Assembly (NCBI RefSeq): GCF_016918855.1
Contig: NZ_JADKYB010000002.1
Span: 310,001-374,000, forward strand
Reading direction: 5' to 3'
DNA from: Actinacidiphila acididurans
GTDB taxonomy: Bacteria; Actinomycetota; Actinomycetes; Streptomycetales; Streptomycetaceae
Length of the DNA: 64,000 nt
In this document: piece after piece, positions 8,783 through 18,943 of the stretch
Layout of the letters: each line of letters starts with the position of its first letter
Position numbering within the stretch: position 1 is the first letter of the stretch
Position numbers and translations under genes: made by a program
The notes under the pieces: model-generated
Databases searched by the model: none
The model's input: only the letters and a program-made list of their open reading frames with translations
Told to the model about the DNA's origin: nothing

Positions 8783-11500
8783 GTGGCCAGGCAGCGGGTG
8801 TCCCGGCAGGAGCTGAACCGGCGCCGCCGGGCGAGCGGATTCGTGGGCCGCACCGGTGAACTGAGCCTGTTCCGCGACAACCTGACCCGCGATCCGCAGG
8901 ACGAGACCTTCCAGTACCTCTTCCATGTGCACGGTCACGCCGGGGTCGGCAAGACCTCCCTGCTCCGCCAGTGGGAGGCCGCGGCGCGCAACCGGGAGGC
9001 GGCCACCGCGTACGTGGACGACGGCGTGCACAGTGCGGTCGAGGCCATGGAGGCGGTCGCCGTCCAGCTGGACCGGCAGGGCCTGCCGCTCAAGGCATTC
9101 CAGGAACTCCTGGCCACCTACCGGCAGCGCCGCCACGAGGCCGAAACCGCCCCCGCCGCCCCCGAGCTGACCGACCCCTCCGGCCCGGCCGGACCCGAGC
9201 GGCGCGCCTCGACGGCCGGCACGGTGATGGCCCAGGCCGGCCTCGCGGGCCTGGGCCTGGTGCCGGGCCTCGGGGCGGTGGCCGGCGCCATGGATCCGCA
9301 GCAGGTCGCCCAGCAGGTGACGCAGGGCGCGGACCGGCTGCGCGCGGCCGTCGGGGCGCGGCTGCGCAGCCACGACGACGTACGTCTCGTGGTCTCCCCG
9401 CTGCGGGTGCTCACCCCGGTCTTCCTCCAGGACCTGGCCCGGGCGGCCGAGAAGCGGCCCTGGCTCGTCCTCTTCTTCGACGTCTTCGAACGCACCGGCC
9501 CGCTGCTCGGCGAATGGCTGCGCGAGGTGCTGGTCGGCGAGGAGCACGGCGAACTCCCGCTCAACGTGGTGGCCGTGCTCAGCGGGCAGGGCGCGCTGGA
9601 CGCCGCGCACTGGGGCGACCACCGTGACCTGGTCTGCGACGTGCCGCTCGAGGTCTTCACCGAGGACGAGGCCCGCGACCTGCTGGCCGCCCACGGCATC
9701 ACCGACGAAGCCGTCGTCGAGGTCGTCCTGCGCCTCACCGGCCGCCTGCCCGTCCTGGTCGACCTGCTCGCCCAGACCCGCCCCGGGCACCCCACCGACG
9801 TCGAGGACCCCTCCGACACCGCCGTCGACCGCTTCCTGAAGTGGATCACCGACCCCGCCCGCCGCGACGCCGCCCTGGCCTGCGCCCTGCCGCTCCAGCT
9901 CGACGAGGACGTCTACCGCGCCGCCGTCCCCGACACCGCCGCCGACCAGTACGCGTGGCTGCGCGGGCTGCCCTTCGTCACCGGCCAGGGCGGGCGAGCC
10001 CGCTACCACGACGTCGTCCGCACCCCCATGCTCCGCCTCCAGCGCACCCGGTCCGCCGCCCGCTGGCAGCAGCAGCACCTGCGGCTGGCCGCCGCCTATC
10101 GGCGCTGGCGCGAGGACCGCGAGGCCGCCCTCACCCCCGACACGTACGGCGACGACCCCGACTGGCGCGAGCACCGGCTCGGCGAGACCTACCACCTGCT
10201 GTGCGCCGACCCGGCCCGCGCCTGGCCCGACGCCCTCCCCGACGTCGTCCGCGCCTGCGAACAGGGCACCCCCGCGCTGCGCCGCTGGGCCCAGCTCCTC
10301 ACCCGCGCCGGCCAGGACGCCGCCCACCCGCCGCTGCTCGCCTGGGGGCGCCGCCTCGAAGCCGCGGCCGAGGACCCGGTCGCCGCCGTCACCCACCTGC
10401 TGACCGCTCGTGACCTCACCCCCACCACCCGCGCCCTCGCCCACGCCGTTCGCGGCCGCCACCACCGCGCCGCCGCCCGCCACGACCAGGCCCTCGCGGA
10501 CTGCGCCACGGCGCTCGACCTCGACCCGGAGTGCGTACCCGCCCTCTTCGGCCGCGGCGAGACCTTGCGGTTGGTGCGTCGGTACGAGGAGGCGGCGGCC
10601 ACCTTGACCCGAGCGATCGAGCTCGACCCGACGCACTCCCGTGCGGTGGGCAGCCTTGCGATGACCCACTATGCGCTGGGCCGCTACGAGGAGGCGCTGT
10701 CGGGCTTCACCCGGGCGATCGCGCTGGACCCGACATATGCGTGGGCTTTCGGCAGCCGGGCGCTGACCCATGAGGCATTGAGCCGTCGGGAGGACGCGCT
10801 GGCGGATTACGGGCGGGCGATCGAGCTCAATCCGTCGTACGCCTGGGCCTACGCCAACCGGGCGAACACGTATCAGGGCATGGGCCGGTACGAGGACGCG
10901 CTCGCGGCTTACGGGCGCGCGATCGAACTCGACGGCGACTACGCCTGGGCGTACGGGAGCCGGGCCGGTACGTACCGGATCCTGGGCCGTTACGAGGACG
11001 CGCTGGCGGACTACGGGCGGGCGATCGAACTCAATCCATCGTATTCCTGGGCATACGCGAACCGGGGGAGCACGTATCAGGAGATGGGCCGTTACGAGGA
11101 CGCGCGCGTCGATCTCGGCCGCGCGCTCTCCCTCGACCCGGACAGCCCCGGCCTCCATCACGAGACCGCGATCGTCCTGCGCCTGCTGGCCGATCCGGCC
11201 GAGCACGACCACTGGCGCACCGCCGCGGACCTTTACACGGCCCGGTCGTCCGCCGAAGGGCACTCCGGCACCAGTGCCCTCGGGAACCTCATGGTGGTCC
11301 GCTGCGCCACCGGCGACTGGCCGGCAGCCGCGCACACCCTCGGCCGCTTCCTGGACCGCAACCCCAACTCGTACCACCTGCGCGAAGCCCTTGATGACCT
11401 GGCCGACCTCGTCGAACCCTTTGACCTGCCGGCCGACCGTCTCGCCCCCCTGCGCGACCGCCTGAACGCGGCGATCGCGGCCCTCGCGCCACCGGGCTGA
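8783..11500 (+). CDS. P-loop NTPase with C-terminal TPR array (STAND-like)
   Basis: A 905-residue protein starting at GTG 8783 behind GGGAGTGG. The N-terminal half is a signal-transduction type NTPase: Walker A GHAGVGKTS at about residues 52-60 and a hydrophobic strand ending in FFD (WLVLFFDVFERTGP, about 230-243) acting as Walker B. A helical middle follows, then at least six tetratricopeptide repeats (about 560-790) of the form RYEDALADYGRAIELNPSY. Such proteins couple nucleotide-driven oligomerisation to partner sensing, and some relatives act in defence or regulation. Two repeats are nearly identical at DNA level 204 bp apart, and the repeat region uses more TTG, TAT and ATA-type codons than the rest. 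It converges on a PknB-type kinase. Partner and output are unknown. Confidence 0.75.
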   Translation: MARQRVSRQELNRRRRASGFVGRTGELSLFRDNLTRDPQDETFQYLFHVHGHAGVGKTSLLRQWEAAARNREAATAYVDDGVHSAVEAMEAVAVQLDRQGLPLKAFQELLATYRQRRHEAETAPAAPELTDPSGPAGPERRASTAGTVMAQAGLAGLGLVPGLGAVAGAMDPQQVAQQVTQGADRLRAAVGARLRSHDDVRLVVSPLRVLTPVFLQDLARAAEKRPWLVLFFDVFERTGPLLGEWLREVLVGEEHGELPLNVVAVLSGQGALDAAHWGDHRDLVCDVPLEVFTEDEARDLLAAHGITDEAVVEVVLRLTGRLPVLVDLLAQTRPGHPTDVEDPSDTAVDRFLKWITDPARRDAALACALPLQLDEDVYRAAVPDTAADQYAWLRGLPFVTGQGGRARYHDVVRTPMLRLQRTRSAARWQQQHLRLAAAYRRWREDREAALTPDTYGDDPDWREHRLGETYHLLCADPARAWPDALPDVVRACEQGTPALRRWAQLLTRAGQDAAHPPLLAWGRRLEAAAEDPVAAVTHLLTARDLTPTTRALAHAVRGRHHRAAARHDQALADCATALDLDPECVPALFGRGETLRLVRRYEEAAATLTRAIELDPTHSRAVGSLAMTHYALGRYEEALSGFTRAIALDPTYAWAFGSRALTHEALSRREDALADYGRAIELNPSYAWAYANRANTYQGMGRYEDALAAYGRAIELDGDYAWAYGSRAGTYRILGRYEDALADYGRAIELNPSYSWAYANRGSTYQEMGRYEDARVDLGRALSLDPDSPGLHHETAIVLRLLADPAEHDHWRTAADLYTARSSAEGHSGTSALGNLMVVRCATGDWPAAAHTLGRFLDRNPNSYHLREALDDLADLVEPFDLPADRLAPLRDRLNAAIAALAPPG
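10580..11142 (+). repeat. Tandem TPR-coding repeats (102-bp unit)
   Basis: Coding repeats within the NTPase gene. Each 102-bp unit encodes one 34-residue TPR, and pairs of units form a 204-bp higher-order repeat. The copies beginning at 10790 and 10994 are about 90 percent identical over 75 bp. The high similarity suggests recent duplication or gene conversion. Confidence 0.8.
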
Positions 11501-11504
11501 GCCC

Positions 11505-12710
11505 TCACGGCCGGTGCCCGTGCCCGTGGTGTTTCTGCCGGCCGGGCGGGACGAAGGACGGGGCCGTGGCCGCGAGCAGGGTTTCCGGGGTCGTGCCGGA
11601 GGCGGGCGCGTGCTTGCCGTGGGGGGTGTGGCGGCCGGCGGCGGCGTTGTCCTTGGCCGGCTGAGGGGCGGGCTGCGCGGCGGCGGTGGGGAGGTGGGTC
11701 GCCGAGGGCCGCTGCGGGGCGGCGGCCTGCGGGGGAGGCGCCGCGGGCGTGGGCTGCGTGGTGGGGGAATTCCCGTCGGCCAGCGGCGCGGCCAGCGCGA
11801 AGACCGCGGCGGCCACCGCGACGACCGCCGTCGTGGCACCGGCCAGCGCGGGCACCGTGCGGCGGGCGCGTACGGGTGCTTCGGCGGGAACGGTCACCGG
11901 GTCGCGCCAGGCGCCGGCCGCGAACCAGTCCCTGACCTCTTCCGCGGTCGGGCGGGCCGCCGGCTGCTTGGCGAGCATGCGCAGCAGGAAGGCGTCGAGG
12001 GCGGCGGGCACCTCGGGACGCAGCTCGCGCGGGGGAGTCGGGGCGCACTCGACGTGCTGGCGCAGCACCGCCAGGGGGTGTTCGGCGGTGAACGGCGGCC
12101 TGCCGACGAGCAGTTCGTAGAGGGCGCAGCCCAGCGAGTAGACGTCGCCGGCCGGGCCGAGCTCGCATCCGCAGGCGGCCTCCGGCGACATGTAGAGGGT
12201 GGTGCCGGTCACCGTGCCGGTGCGGGTGGCGTCGGTGACGGTTTCGCCGCCCGCGTCCCGGGCGATGCCGAAGTCGGCGATCTTCGCGGAGCCGTCGCCG
12301 GCCAGCAGGACGTTGGAGGGCTTGATGTCCCGGTGGATCACGCCCTGTCGGTGCGCCGCCGCCAGGCCGTCGGCGATCTGCGCGGCGACCGCCGCCACCC
12401 GGGCGGGCGGCCGCGGCCCGTGCTGCCGCAGTTCGTCGGCGAGGCTGTGGCCGGCCACCAGTTCCATCACCATGTACGGGCCGTCGTCGGCCACCCCGAA
12501 GTCGTGGACGCCCACGACGTGCGGGTGATCGATGTGGGCCGCGGTCCGCGCCTCGCGCCGGAAACGCGCCGCCGCCTCGTCACCCGCCGACCCGGCCAGC
12601 ATCTTCACCGCCACCGGACGGCCCAGCCGGGTGTCCCACCCCGCCCAGACGTCTCCCATGCCCCCGCGCCCCAGCAGCCGGTCGAGCCGGTACCGATCCG
12701 CCAATTCCAC
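11505..12710 (-). CDS. PknB-type Ser/Thr protein kinase, membrane-anchored
   Basis: A 401-residue kinase. The kinase domain spans about residues 7-265: glycine loop LGRGGMGDVW, VAVKML lysine, catalytic HRDIKPSNVLL, DFGIAR, and TLYMSPEA in the activation segment. A transmembrane helix (about 285-310) is followed by a short Pro/Ala/Gln-rich extracellular tail with no PASTA repeats, so no ligand-binding domain is apparent. I chose GTG at 12710 because GGAGGAGG lies 8 bases upstream. An in-frame TTG at 12767 would add 19 residues including a rare TTA codon and has no ribosome binding site. It converges with the NTPase gene, their stops being 4 bp apart, so the two transcripts may interfere. Confidence 0.85.
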   Translation of the reverse strand: MELADRYRLDRLLGRGGMGDVWAGWDTRLGRPVAVKMLAGSAGDEAAARFRREARTAAHIDHPHVVGVHDFGVADDGPYMVMELVAGHSLADELRQHGPRPPARVAAVAAQIADGLAAAHRQGVIHRDIKPSNVLLAGDGSAKIADFGIARDAGGETVTDATRTGTVTGTTLYMSPEAACGCELGPAGDVYSLGCALYELLVGRPPFTAEHPLAVLRQHVECAPTPPRELRPEVPAALDAFLLRMLAKQPAARPTAEEVRDWFAAGAWRDPVTVPAEAPVRARRTVPALAGATTAVVAVAAAVFALAAPLADGNSPTTQPTPAAPPPQAAAPQRPSATHLPTAAAQPAPQPAKDNAAAGRHTPHGKHAPASGTTPETLLAATAPSFVPPGRQKHHGHGHRP

Positions 12711-12790
12711 CGAACCCACCTCCTCCACGGGGATCGAAGGTCGGTTAACCCGTAAAGCGCCGGACAAACGGGTCGGGCCCGGACAGCGGG

Positions 12791-12824
12791 GCGGCGCGGC
12801 GGACCCGAGGGGCCGCCGCGCCGC
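12791..12824 (-). terminator. GC-rich hairpin after the CE4 esterase gene
   Basis: A perfect 12-bp inverted repeat (12791-12802 with 12813-12824) and a 10-base loop lie 40 bp beyond the stop of the CE4 gene on the - strand and upstream of the kinase start. It probably ends the xylan-degradation transcript. Confidence 0.7.
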
Positions 12825-12863
12825 GTGTCGTGCGGGTACTCATTTCTGTGGCGTTGCGTTCGC

Positions 12864-13934
12864 TTACGCCGGACTGCAGGAGACCGTCGGCCAGGTCCAG
12901 GTGCCGTTGGTCTGGATCGTGACACCCCAGTTGTTGCCGCTGCCGTTGGGCTTGGCGGTGAGGACCTGGGCGCTGGGCCAGGTGGCGTTGATGTTCCAGG
13001 TGGCGATGATCTTCTCCGGCGCCGGGACGTTCATGGTGACCGTCCAGGTGCTGGAGCCGGTGACCGCGACGTTCAGGTTGTAGCGGTCGCTCCACTGCTG
13101 GCCCGCGGACAGGGTCGCGGTGCAGCTTCCGCCGCCACCGCCGCCGGTCGTACCCCCGGTCGTACCACCGGTGGTGCCGCCTGTCGTGCCGCCCGTCGTG
13201 CCACCGGTCGTGGTGCCCCCGCCGGTGGGGGCCACCGCGCGGCCGGTCTGCGGGGAGATCATGCCGGCGCACAGGCCCTTGCCCGCCAGCATCTGCGCGA
13301 TGCGCGGAATGGCGGCGAGCGTGTTGGCGGGCCACTCGTGCATGAGGATGACCTGGCCGTTGGTGAGCTGGGAGTTGGCCTGGACGATCGCGTCCGTGGT
13401 CGCGCCGTTCCAGTCCTGCGAGTCGACGTCCCAGATGATCTCGGTCAGGCCGTACTTCGCCTCGACCGACTTCAGCGTGGCGTTGGTCTCGCCGTACGGG
13501 GGGCGGAACAGCTTCGGCGTGCCGCCGCCCGCGCCGGAGATCGCCTGCTGCGTGCGGGAGACCTCGGAGTCGATCTGGGCCTGGCTCTCCTGGATCAGGT
13601 GGGGGTGGGTGTAGCTGTGGTTGCCGACCCACATCCCGGCGCTGATCTCCGCCTGCACCTGTGCCGGGTACGAGGCCGCGTACTGGCCCTCGTTGAACAT
13701 CGTGGCCCGCAGCCCGTTCTGCTTGAGCGCGTTGAGGATCGCGGGCGTGTGGTCGTTGGACGGGCCGTCGTCGAAGGTGAGTCCGACGTAGCCGTTGCAG
13801 GTCGCGGCCTGCGACGGCACCGCGCCCGCGCCGAGGGCCAGCGCGGCGGCCACCGCGGTGACGGCCACCGCCAGCCCGGTGATCAGGGAGAACAGCGACC
13901 GGCGTGGTCTGCTGCGGGGGTTCGTGATGCGCAT
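12864..13934 (-). CDS. Secreted CE4 acetylxylan esterase / polysaccharide deacetylase with CBM2
   Basis: A 356-residue secreted enzyme. It has a signal peptide (about 1-44, ending SQA), a CE4 deacetylase domain (about 46-240), a Gly/Thr linker of TTGG repeats and a CBM2 cellulose/xylan-binding domain (about 268-356). CE4 motifs are visible: TFDDGPS with the catalytic and metal-binding Asp, NHSYTHP with the metal-binding His pair, RPPYGETN, and LMHEW. It removes acetyl groups from xylan (or possibly chitin-type glycans) outside the cell. It follows the xylanase gene by 31 bp with AAGGAGAC before its ATG, the same order as the xylanase B-acetylxylan esterase pair of Streptomyces lividans, so they are very likely co-transcribed. 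The CBM2 is almost identical to that of the xylanase. Confidence 0.88.
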   Translation of the reverse strand: MRITNPRSRPRRSLFSLITGLAVAVTAVAAALALGAGAVPSQAATCNGYVGLTFDDGPSNDHTPAILNALKQNGLRATMFNEGQYAASYPAQVQAEISAGMWVGNHSYTHPHLIQESQAQIDSEVSRTQQAISGAGGGTPKLFRPPYGETNATLKSVEAKYGLTEIIWDVDSQDWNGATTDAIVQANSQLTNGQVILMHEWPANTLAAIPRIAQMLAGKGLCAGMISPQTGRAVAPTGGGTTTGGTTGGTTGGTTGGTTGGTTGGGGGGSCTATLSAGQQWSDRYNLNVAVTGSSTWTVTMNVPAPEKIIATWNINATWPSAQVLTAKPNGSGNNWGVTIQTNGTWTWPTVSCSPA

Positions 13935-13965
13935 GCGCAGGTCTCCTTCCGCGTGGGCTCGCCGG

Positions 13966-15303
<1,338 letters not shown>

Positions 15304-15348
15304 TCAAAGATCCTGGAAAGTGCCCTCGAAACCCAAGATCGTTCGATC

Positions 15349-15371
15349 CGAAATTTTCGAAAAAGTTTCGG
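15349..15371. promoter_or_regulatory. CGAA-type palindromic operator candidate
   Basis: An AT-rich patch in otherwise GC-rich DNA carries CGAAATTTTCG (15349-15359) overlapping CGAAAAAGTTTCG (15358-15370). Both have CGAA and TTCG arms, like the CGAA-N-TTCG repeats bound by xylose-operon repressors in streptomycetes. It lies between the xylanase and uppP, about 315 bp and 160 bp from the two starts, so it could act on either. Confidence 0.4.
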
Positions 15372-15527
15372 ACAGGAATGGGCGAGCCGACCCCCGCGTC
15401 AGGCAGGAACCCGGGCAGGCGTAGTGTCGTCTACACCGCTGTAGTCATCTCTCGCAGACAGCCCGCCGAAGGCGGCCCGGCGCCTTCGCGGCAAGGGCAC
15501 GCGCGGCCTCCCGAACAGGGGCCCTTG

Positions 15528-16448
15528 ATGTCCACCTTGACCTATACCGAGGCCGTGAGCGTCGGCCTGCTCCAGGGCGTGACCGAGCTGTTCCCCGTCT
15601 CCAGCCTCGGCCACAGCATCCTGCTGCCGGCCCTGCTCGGCGGACACTGGAAACGCGACCTGAACGTGTCCGCGGACAACTCGCCGTATCTGAGCGTGCT
15701 GATCGGCCTGCACCTGGCCACCGCGCTGGCCCTGCTGGTGTACTTCCGCCGGGACTGGGCGCGGGTGATCGGCGGGCTGTTCAGCTCCATACGCCGGCGC
15801 CGGATCGAAACCGTGGACGAGAAGCTCGCCTGGATGCTGATCATCGCGACGATCCCGGTCGGCATCGCCGGCCTCGCCCTGGACCACGTGTTCCGCACCG
15901 CGCTCGGCAAGCCGGTTCCCGCCGCGATCTTCCTCGCCCTGAACGGCCTCGTCCTCTACGGCGCCGAACTCCTGCGCCGCGGCGGCACCGGCCGGCGCCG
16001 GGCCGGACACGTCCCCGCGCCGGGCGAGGAGGAACTCAGCCCCGACGAGCTGTCCGACCGCCGGATCACCAAACTCAGCTACGGCCAGGGGACCATGATC
16101 GGCGCCGCCCAGATCCTCGCCCTCATGCCCGGCATCAGCCGCTCCGGCGTCACCATCTCGGCCGGCATCTTCCGCGGCCTGTCCCACGAGGACTCCGCCC
16201 GGTTCGCCTTCCTCCTGGCCACCCCGGTGATCGGCGCGGCGGCCCTGCTCAAGGTGCCCTCGCTGATGGGTTCGGAGGGCGACGGCATCCGCGGCCAGGT
16301 CCTCGCCGGCAGCGTCGCCGCCTTCGTCGCGGGCTACATCGCCGTCCGCTTCCTCACCCGCTACTTCGAGAACCGGACGCTGACGCCGTTCGCGATCTAC
16401 TGCGCGGTGGCGGGGGTCGGCAGCCTGGCGTACCTGAGCATGCACTGA
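15528..16448 (+). CDS. uppP: Undecaprenyl-diphosphatase UppP (BacA)
   Basis: A 306-residue integral membrane phosphatase that recycles undecaprenyl diphosphate to the monophosphate carrier used in peptidoglycan and wall-polymer synthesis. Family motifs are clear: GLLQGVTELFPVSSLGHSIL near the N-terminus and MPGISRSGVTISAG near residue 200. Several hydrophobic segments fit the usual eight-helix topology. An Arg-rich cytoplasmic loop (about 145-185) is longer than in enterobacterial BacA (273 residues) but common in actinobacteria. The ATG at 15528 starts directly before the first motif, with an AGGGGC just upstream. Streptomycetes often have more than one uppP copy. It is divergent from the xylanase operon. 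Confidence 0.93.
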   Translation: MSTLTYTEAVSVGLLQGVTELFPVSSLGHSILLPALLGGHWKRDLNVSADNSPYLSVLIGLHLATALALLVYFRRDWARVIGGLFSSIRRRRIETVDEKLAWMLIIATIPVGIAGLALDHVFRTALGKPVPAAIFLALNGLVLYGAELLRRGGTGRRRAGHVPAPGEEELSPDELSDRRITKLSYGQGTMIGAAQILALMPGISRSGVTISAGIFRGLSHEDSARFAFLLATPVIGAAALLKVPSLMGSEGDGIRGQVLAGSVAAFVAGYIAVRFLTRYFENRTLTPFAIYCAVAGVGSLAYLSMH

Positions 16449-16470
16449 CGGGGTTGGGCGGGGCCGGGGA

Positions 16471-17511
16471 TCACCGTTCGGGGAACAGGCCGGGCACCCG
16501 GGCCCGCAGCAGGCGGGCGGTGACGTATTTGAGGGCCGTCGGATCCCCGGCCGTGGCGAGTCCCGCGGTGAGCCGGCCGGCGTCGCCGAGCAGCCGCTCC
16601 GCCCGCTCGCGCAGTTCGTCCCCGAGCGTTACGGCCAGGCCGATGCGGTCGGCGAGCGCGGAGATCCGTTCCGCCGCCGCGGTGCCGCCTTCCCGCAGGT
16701 GGCGGACGACCGCGTCGGCCGCTTTGGTCTCGCCGCGGCCGGTCAGGGTCTCGTGCAGGGCGATCAGCGGCCAGGTGGGCTTGCCCGCCCGCACGTCGTC
16801 CATCGGGGCGGGAGCGGCGGGCGTGCCGAAGAAGTCCGCGTAGTCGTCCGCCAGTTGGTACAGGACCCCCGCCTCGATGCCGAACCACTCGGCCAGGCCC
16901 GCCCGTTCCTCCGGTACCCGGGCGAGATAGGCCGCGATCCAGGCCGCGCAGCCGAACAGCGCACCGGTCTTCCAGGCGATCATCCGCTCGTACGGATACG
17001 CGCCCAGGCTCTCGTACCACCCGTCGAGCCACCCGATGTCGATGGACTGCCCGAGGTACAGCCGTACGGCCGCGTCGTCGGCCCGGTCCCGCACGGCCAG
17101 CTTCTCGGCCGCGCCGACCAGGGCGGACCGGTGCAGCGGCCGGTAGGCGAGGGTGCGGACGATTCCGGCGAGGTTGATGGTGCTGCTGACCCCGGCCGAG
17201 ACGTGCACGGCCGGCGCGCCCCGGCGGAAGGCGGCGTTGTCCTGGATGTCGTCCAGCACCAGCGACGCCAGATGGTGCAGCTCGATCCCGACGGCCGCCG
17301 GCACCATCCGCCCCGGGTCCCCGCCGAACGCCTCCACCACGCCGAACATCAGCATCGGCCGCAGCCGCTTCCCCCTGCGCCCCACCTGCGTCCGGACCAG
17401 CCGCTCCATCTCCGGCAGCGCCTCCCACGGCCACCGCCCCAGCTCCTCCTCGACCCCCCGGTCCAGCTCGCCCAGCCACTCGGCCAGCCCGGCGGGCAGC
17501 GGTTCGGCCAT
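16471..17511 (-). CDS. Polyprenyl (trans-isoprenyl) diphosphate synthase
   Basis: A 346-residue class I prenyltransferase that condenses isopentenyl diphosphate with an allylic diphosphate. The first Asp-rich motif is LVLDDIQDN (residues about 90-98) and the second is LADDYADFF; GRRGKRLRPML matches the conserved substrate-binding start. Chain length cannot be read with confidence. The ATG at 17511 gives the usual family N-terminus; a GTG three codons upstream is possible. No carotenoid, hopanoid or terpene cyclase gene is adjacent. The convergent uppP gene, which uses polyprenyl carriers, ends 22 bp away, but this may be coincidence. Confidence 0.85.
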   Translation of the reverse strand: MAEPLPAGLAEWLGELDRGVEEELGRWPWEALPEMERLVRTQVGRRGKRLRPMLMFGVVEAFGGDPGRMVPAAVGIELHHLASLVLDDIQDNAAFRRGAPAVHVSAGVSSTINLAGIVRTLAYRPLHRSALVGAAEKLAVRDRADDAAVRLYLGQSIDIGWLDGWYESLGAYPYERMIAWKTGALFGCAAWIAAYLARVPEERAGLAEWFGIEAGVLYQLADDYADFFGTPAAPAPMDDVRAGKPTWPLIALHETLTGRGETKAADAVVRHLREGGTAAAERISALADRIGLAVTLGDELRERAERLLGDAGRLTAGLATAGDPTALKYVTARLLRARVPGLFPER

Positions 17512-17714
17512 GGTGATCACCGGCTGCCCACAGCTTCGGCGAGCCGGTCCGGCGAAACGCTTCCCTGCATGTCCTGACTCCCCGGCCGACCGACGACGCA
17601 CGGGCTGACGCCCCGCACGAATCCCCTCCCAGTGAGCCCCACCCCCGCCCGCGACGCCTCCCGAACGCGTCCACCCGTGGGACGCCGCCTTCGCAGTCCG
17701 CGCCGGGAACGTCG

Positions 17715-18770
17715 TCAGGCGGACGTCGGCGACAGGTCGTAGAGGCGCATTCCGCTCCGGGACGTGTCGCTGACGGCAAGCAGCAGGAAGCCGTCCGGGC
17801 GCCGCAGTACGGCGGGGTTCACACCTGGGAACTCGGAGTTGGTGACGGCGCCGGTGACGATGTCGCGGACCTGGAAGACGCCGTCGAGGGTCGAGACCAG
17901 CAGGCGCCCGTCGCCCTCCAGGCAGGCTCCGGTCACCGCGGTGGCGTTCTCGCCGAGTTCCAGAGGGGTGCCGATCTCCTCCCCGGTGGCCGCGTCCCAG
18001 CGGGACAGCACGCCGTTCATGTCGAGGGAGGCCAGGACGGCTCGTCCGTCCGGCAGGGACAGGGCGATCATGCGCATGTTGTAGCCGGCGGGACCGTGGA
18101 CGGGCTTTCCGAACGGCTGGCCGGTGGCCGCGTTCCAGCGCAGCACGACGCCGACCTCGTCCTGTGAGGCGATGAGCGCGGTGCCGTCGGGAAGCGTGGC
18201 CGAGGTGATGGTTTTGACGGGGTAGCCGTGGCCGGTCAGCGGGCCCAGGGGTTGTGCGGTGGCCGCGTCCCAGTGGTGGACCAGGCCGTTGCAATGTCCG
18301 GCGCCGGCGACATACGCCTGCCCGCCGGGCAGCGGGCCGCTGGTGATGTCCCAGATGGTGTCGACCTCGGCCATGTCCTCGTCCGGAACGGCCTCGCCGG
18401 AGTCGGCGTCCAGGCGTTCGACCCCCATGTCCGTGGCCACGGCGACGACGGGACCGCGCCCGGCCGGGTGGGCGACGGTGACCGCCGAGACCAGGTCGGT
18501 GCCCGGGAAATGCCACAGCGGCTCACCGGTGCCCGCGTCCCACCGGCGCACGTCGTAACCCGCGCCGGTCGACAGCAGCACGACACCGCCTCGGCTGTCA
18601 TGGGCCAGTTCCGGCACCGCGAACTGCCCGGGTGCGGCAATCGTCACAGTCGGCCTGGCCCGGAGCGGCTTCAGCACGGCGTCTCCCACCGCGTAGGCAA
18701 CGCCTCGAATGTCATGGTCACCCACCTGTTCACGCTCGCGTGGAACGTCCGCCCGGCGAGTATGCACCAC
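17715..18770 (-). CDS. WD40-like beta-propeller protein
   Basis: A protein of up to 351 residues built almost wholly of WD40-like blades: repeated RRWDAGTGEPLWHF, HHWDAATAQPLGPL, LRWNAATGQPFGKP and SRWDAATGEEIGTP units about 45 residues apart. No signal peptide or catalytic domain is seen, so it is probably a cytoplasmic scaffold, related to the propeller halves of longer streptomycete NTPase-WD40 proteins. The start is uncertain: GTG 18770 gives the full length, GTG 18725 would remove 15 poorly conserved residues. It could be the surviving C-terminal part of a longer WD40 protein, because the N-terminal 40 residues do not form a clear domain. The divergent neighbour is a secreted propeller-like protein. 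Confidence 0.65.
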   Translation of the reverse strand: MVHTRRADVPREREQVGDHDIRGVAYAVGDAVLKPLRARPTVTIAAPGQFAVPELAHDSRGGVVLLSTGAGYDVRRWDAGTGEPLWHFPGTDLVSAVTVAHPAGRGPVVAVATDMGVERLDADSGEAVPDEDMAEVDTIWDITSGPLPGGQAYVAGAGHCNGLVHHWDAATAQPLGPLTGHGYPVKTITSATLPDGTALIASQDEVGVVLRWNAATGQPFGKPVHGPAGYNMRMIALSLPDGRAVLASLDMNGVLSRWDAATGEEIGTPLELGENATAVTGACLEGDGRLLVSTLDGVFQVRDIVTGAVTNSEFPGVNPAVLRRPDGFLLLAVSDTSRSGMRLYDLSPTSA

Positions 18771-18943
18771 CGGTGAGTCCGTCCCCTCGGCGAGGCCCCC
18801 ACCGGCAACGAGGCCCGGGCAACGGGACGAACCGGCAACTTGCTCCCATGTCCACCGCGGAGCGGCAATCGCGGTTGGATGGGCAGCGGATCGGGGAAGA
18901 GCGGTCCACGCGCGGGCATATGCGCAGATTCATGGGGGGAACC

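Noticed and set aside
10580..11142. CRISPR-like or non-coding tandem repeat
   Set aside because: The periodicity is 102/204 bp in frame and encodes TPR motifs; there are no spacers.
8498..11839. A 1113-residue open frame on the - strand opposite the NTPase gene
   Set aside because: High GC keeps antisense frames open. The translation is low-complexity, has no recognisable domain, and the + strand has clear motifs and normal codon bias.
12711..12767. N-terminal extension of the PknB-type kinase from TTG 12767, containing a TTA codon
   Set aside because: No ribosome binding site precedes the TTG, while GTG 12710 has GGAGGAGG at ideal spacing and begins at the family start. The TTA is therefore outside the gene.
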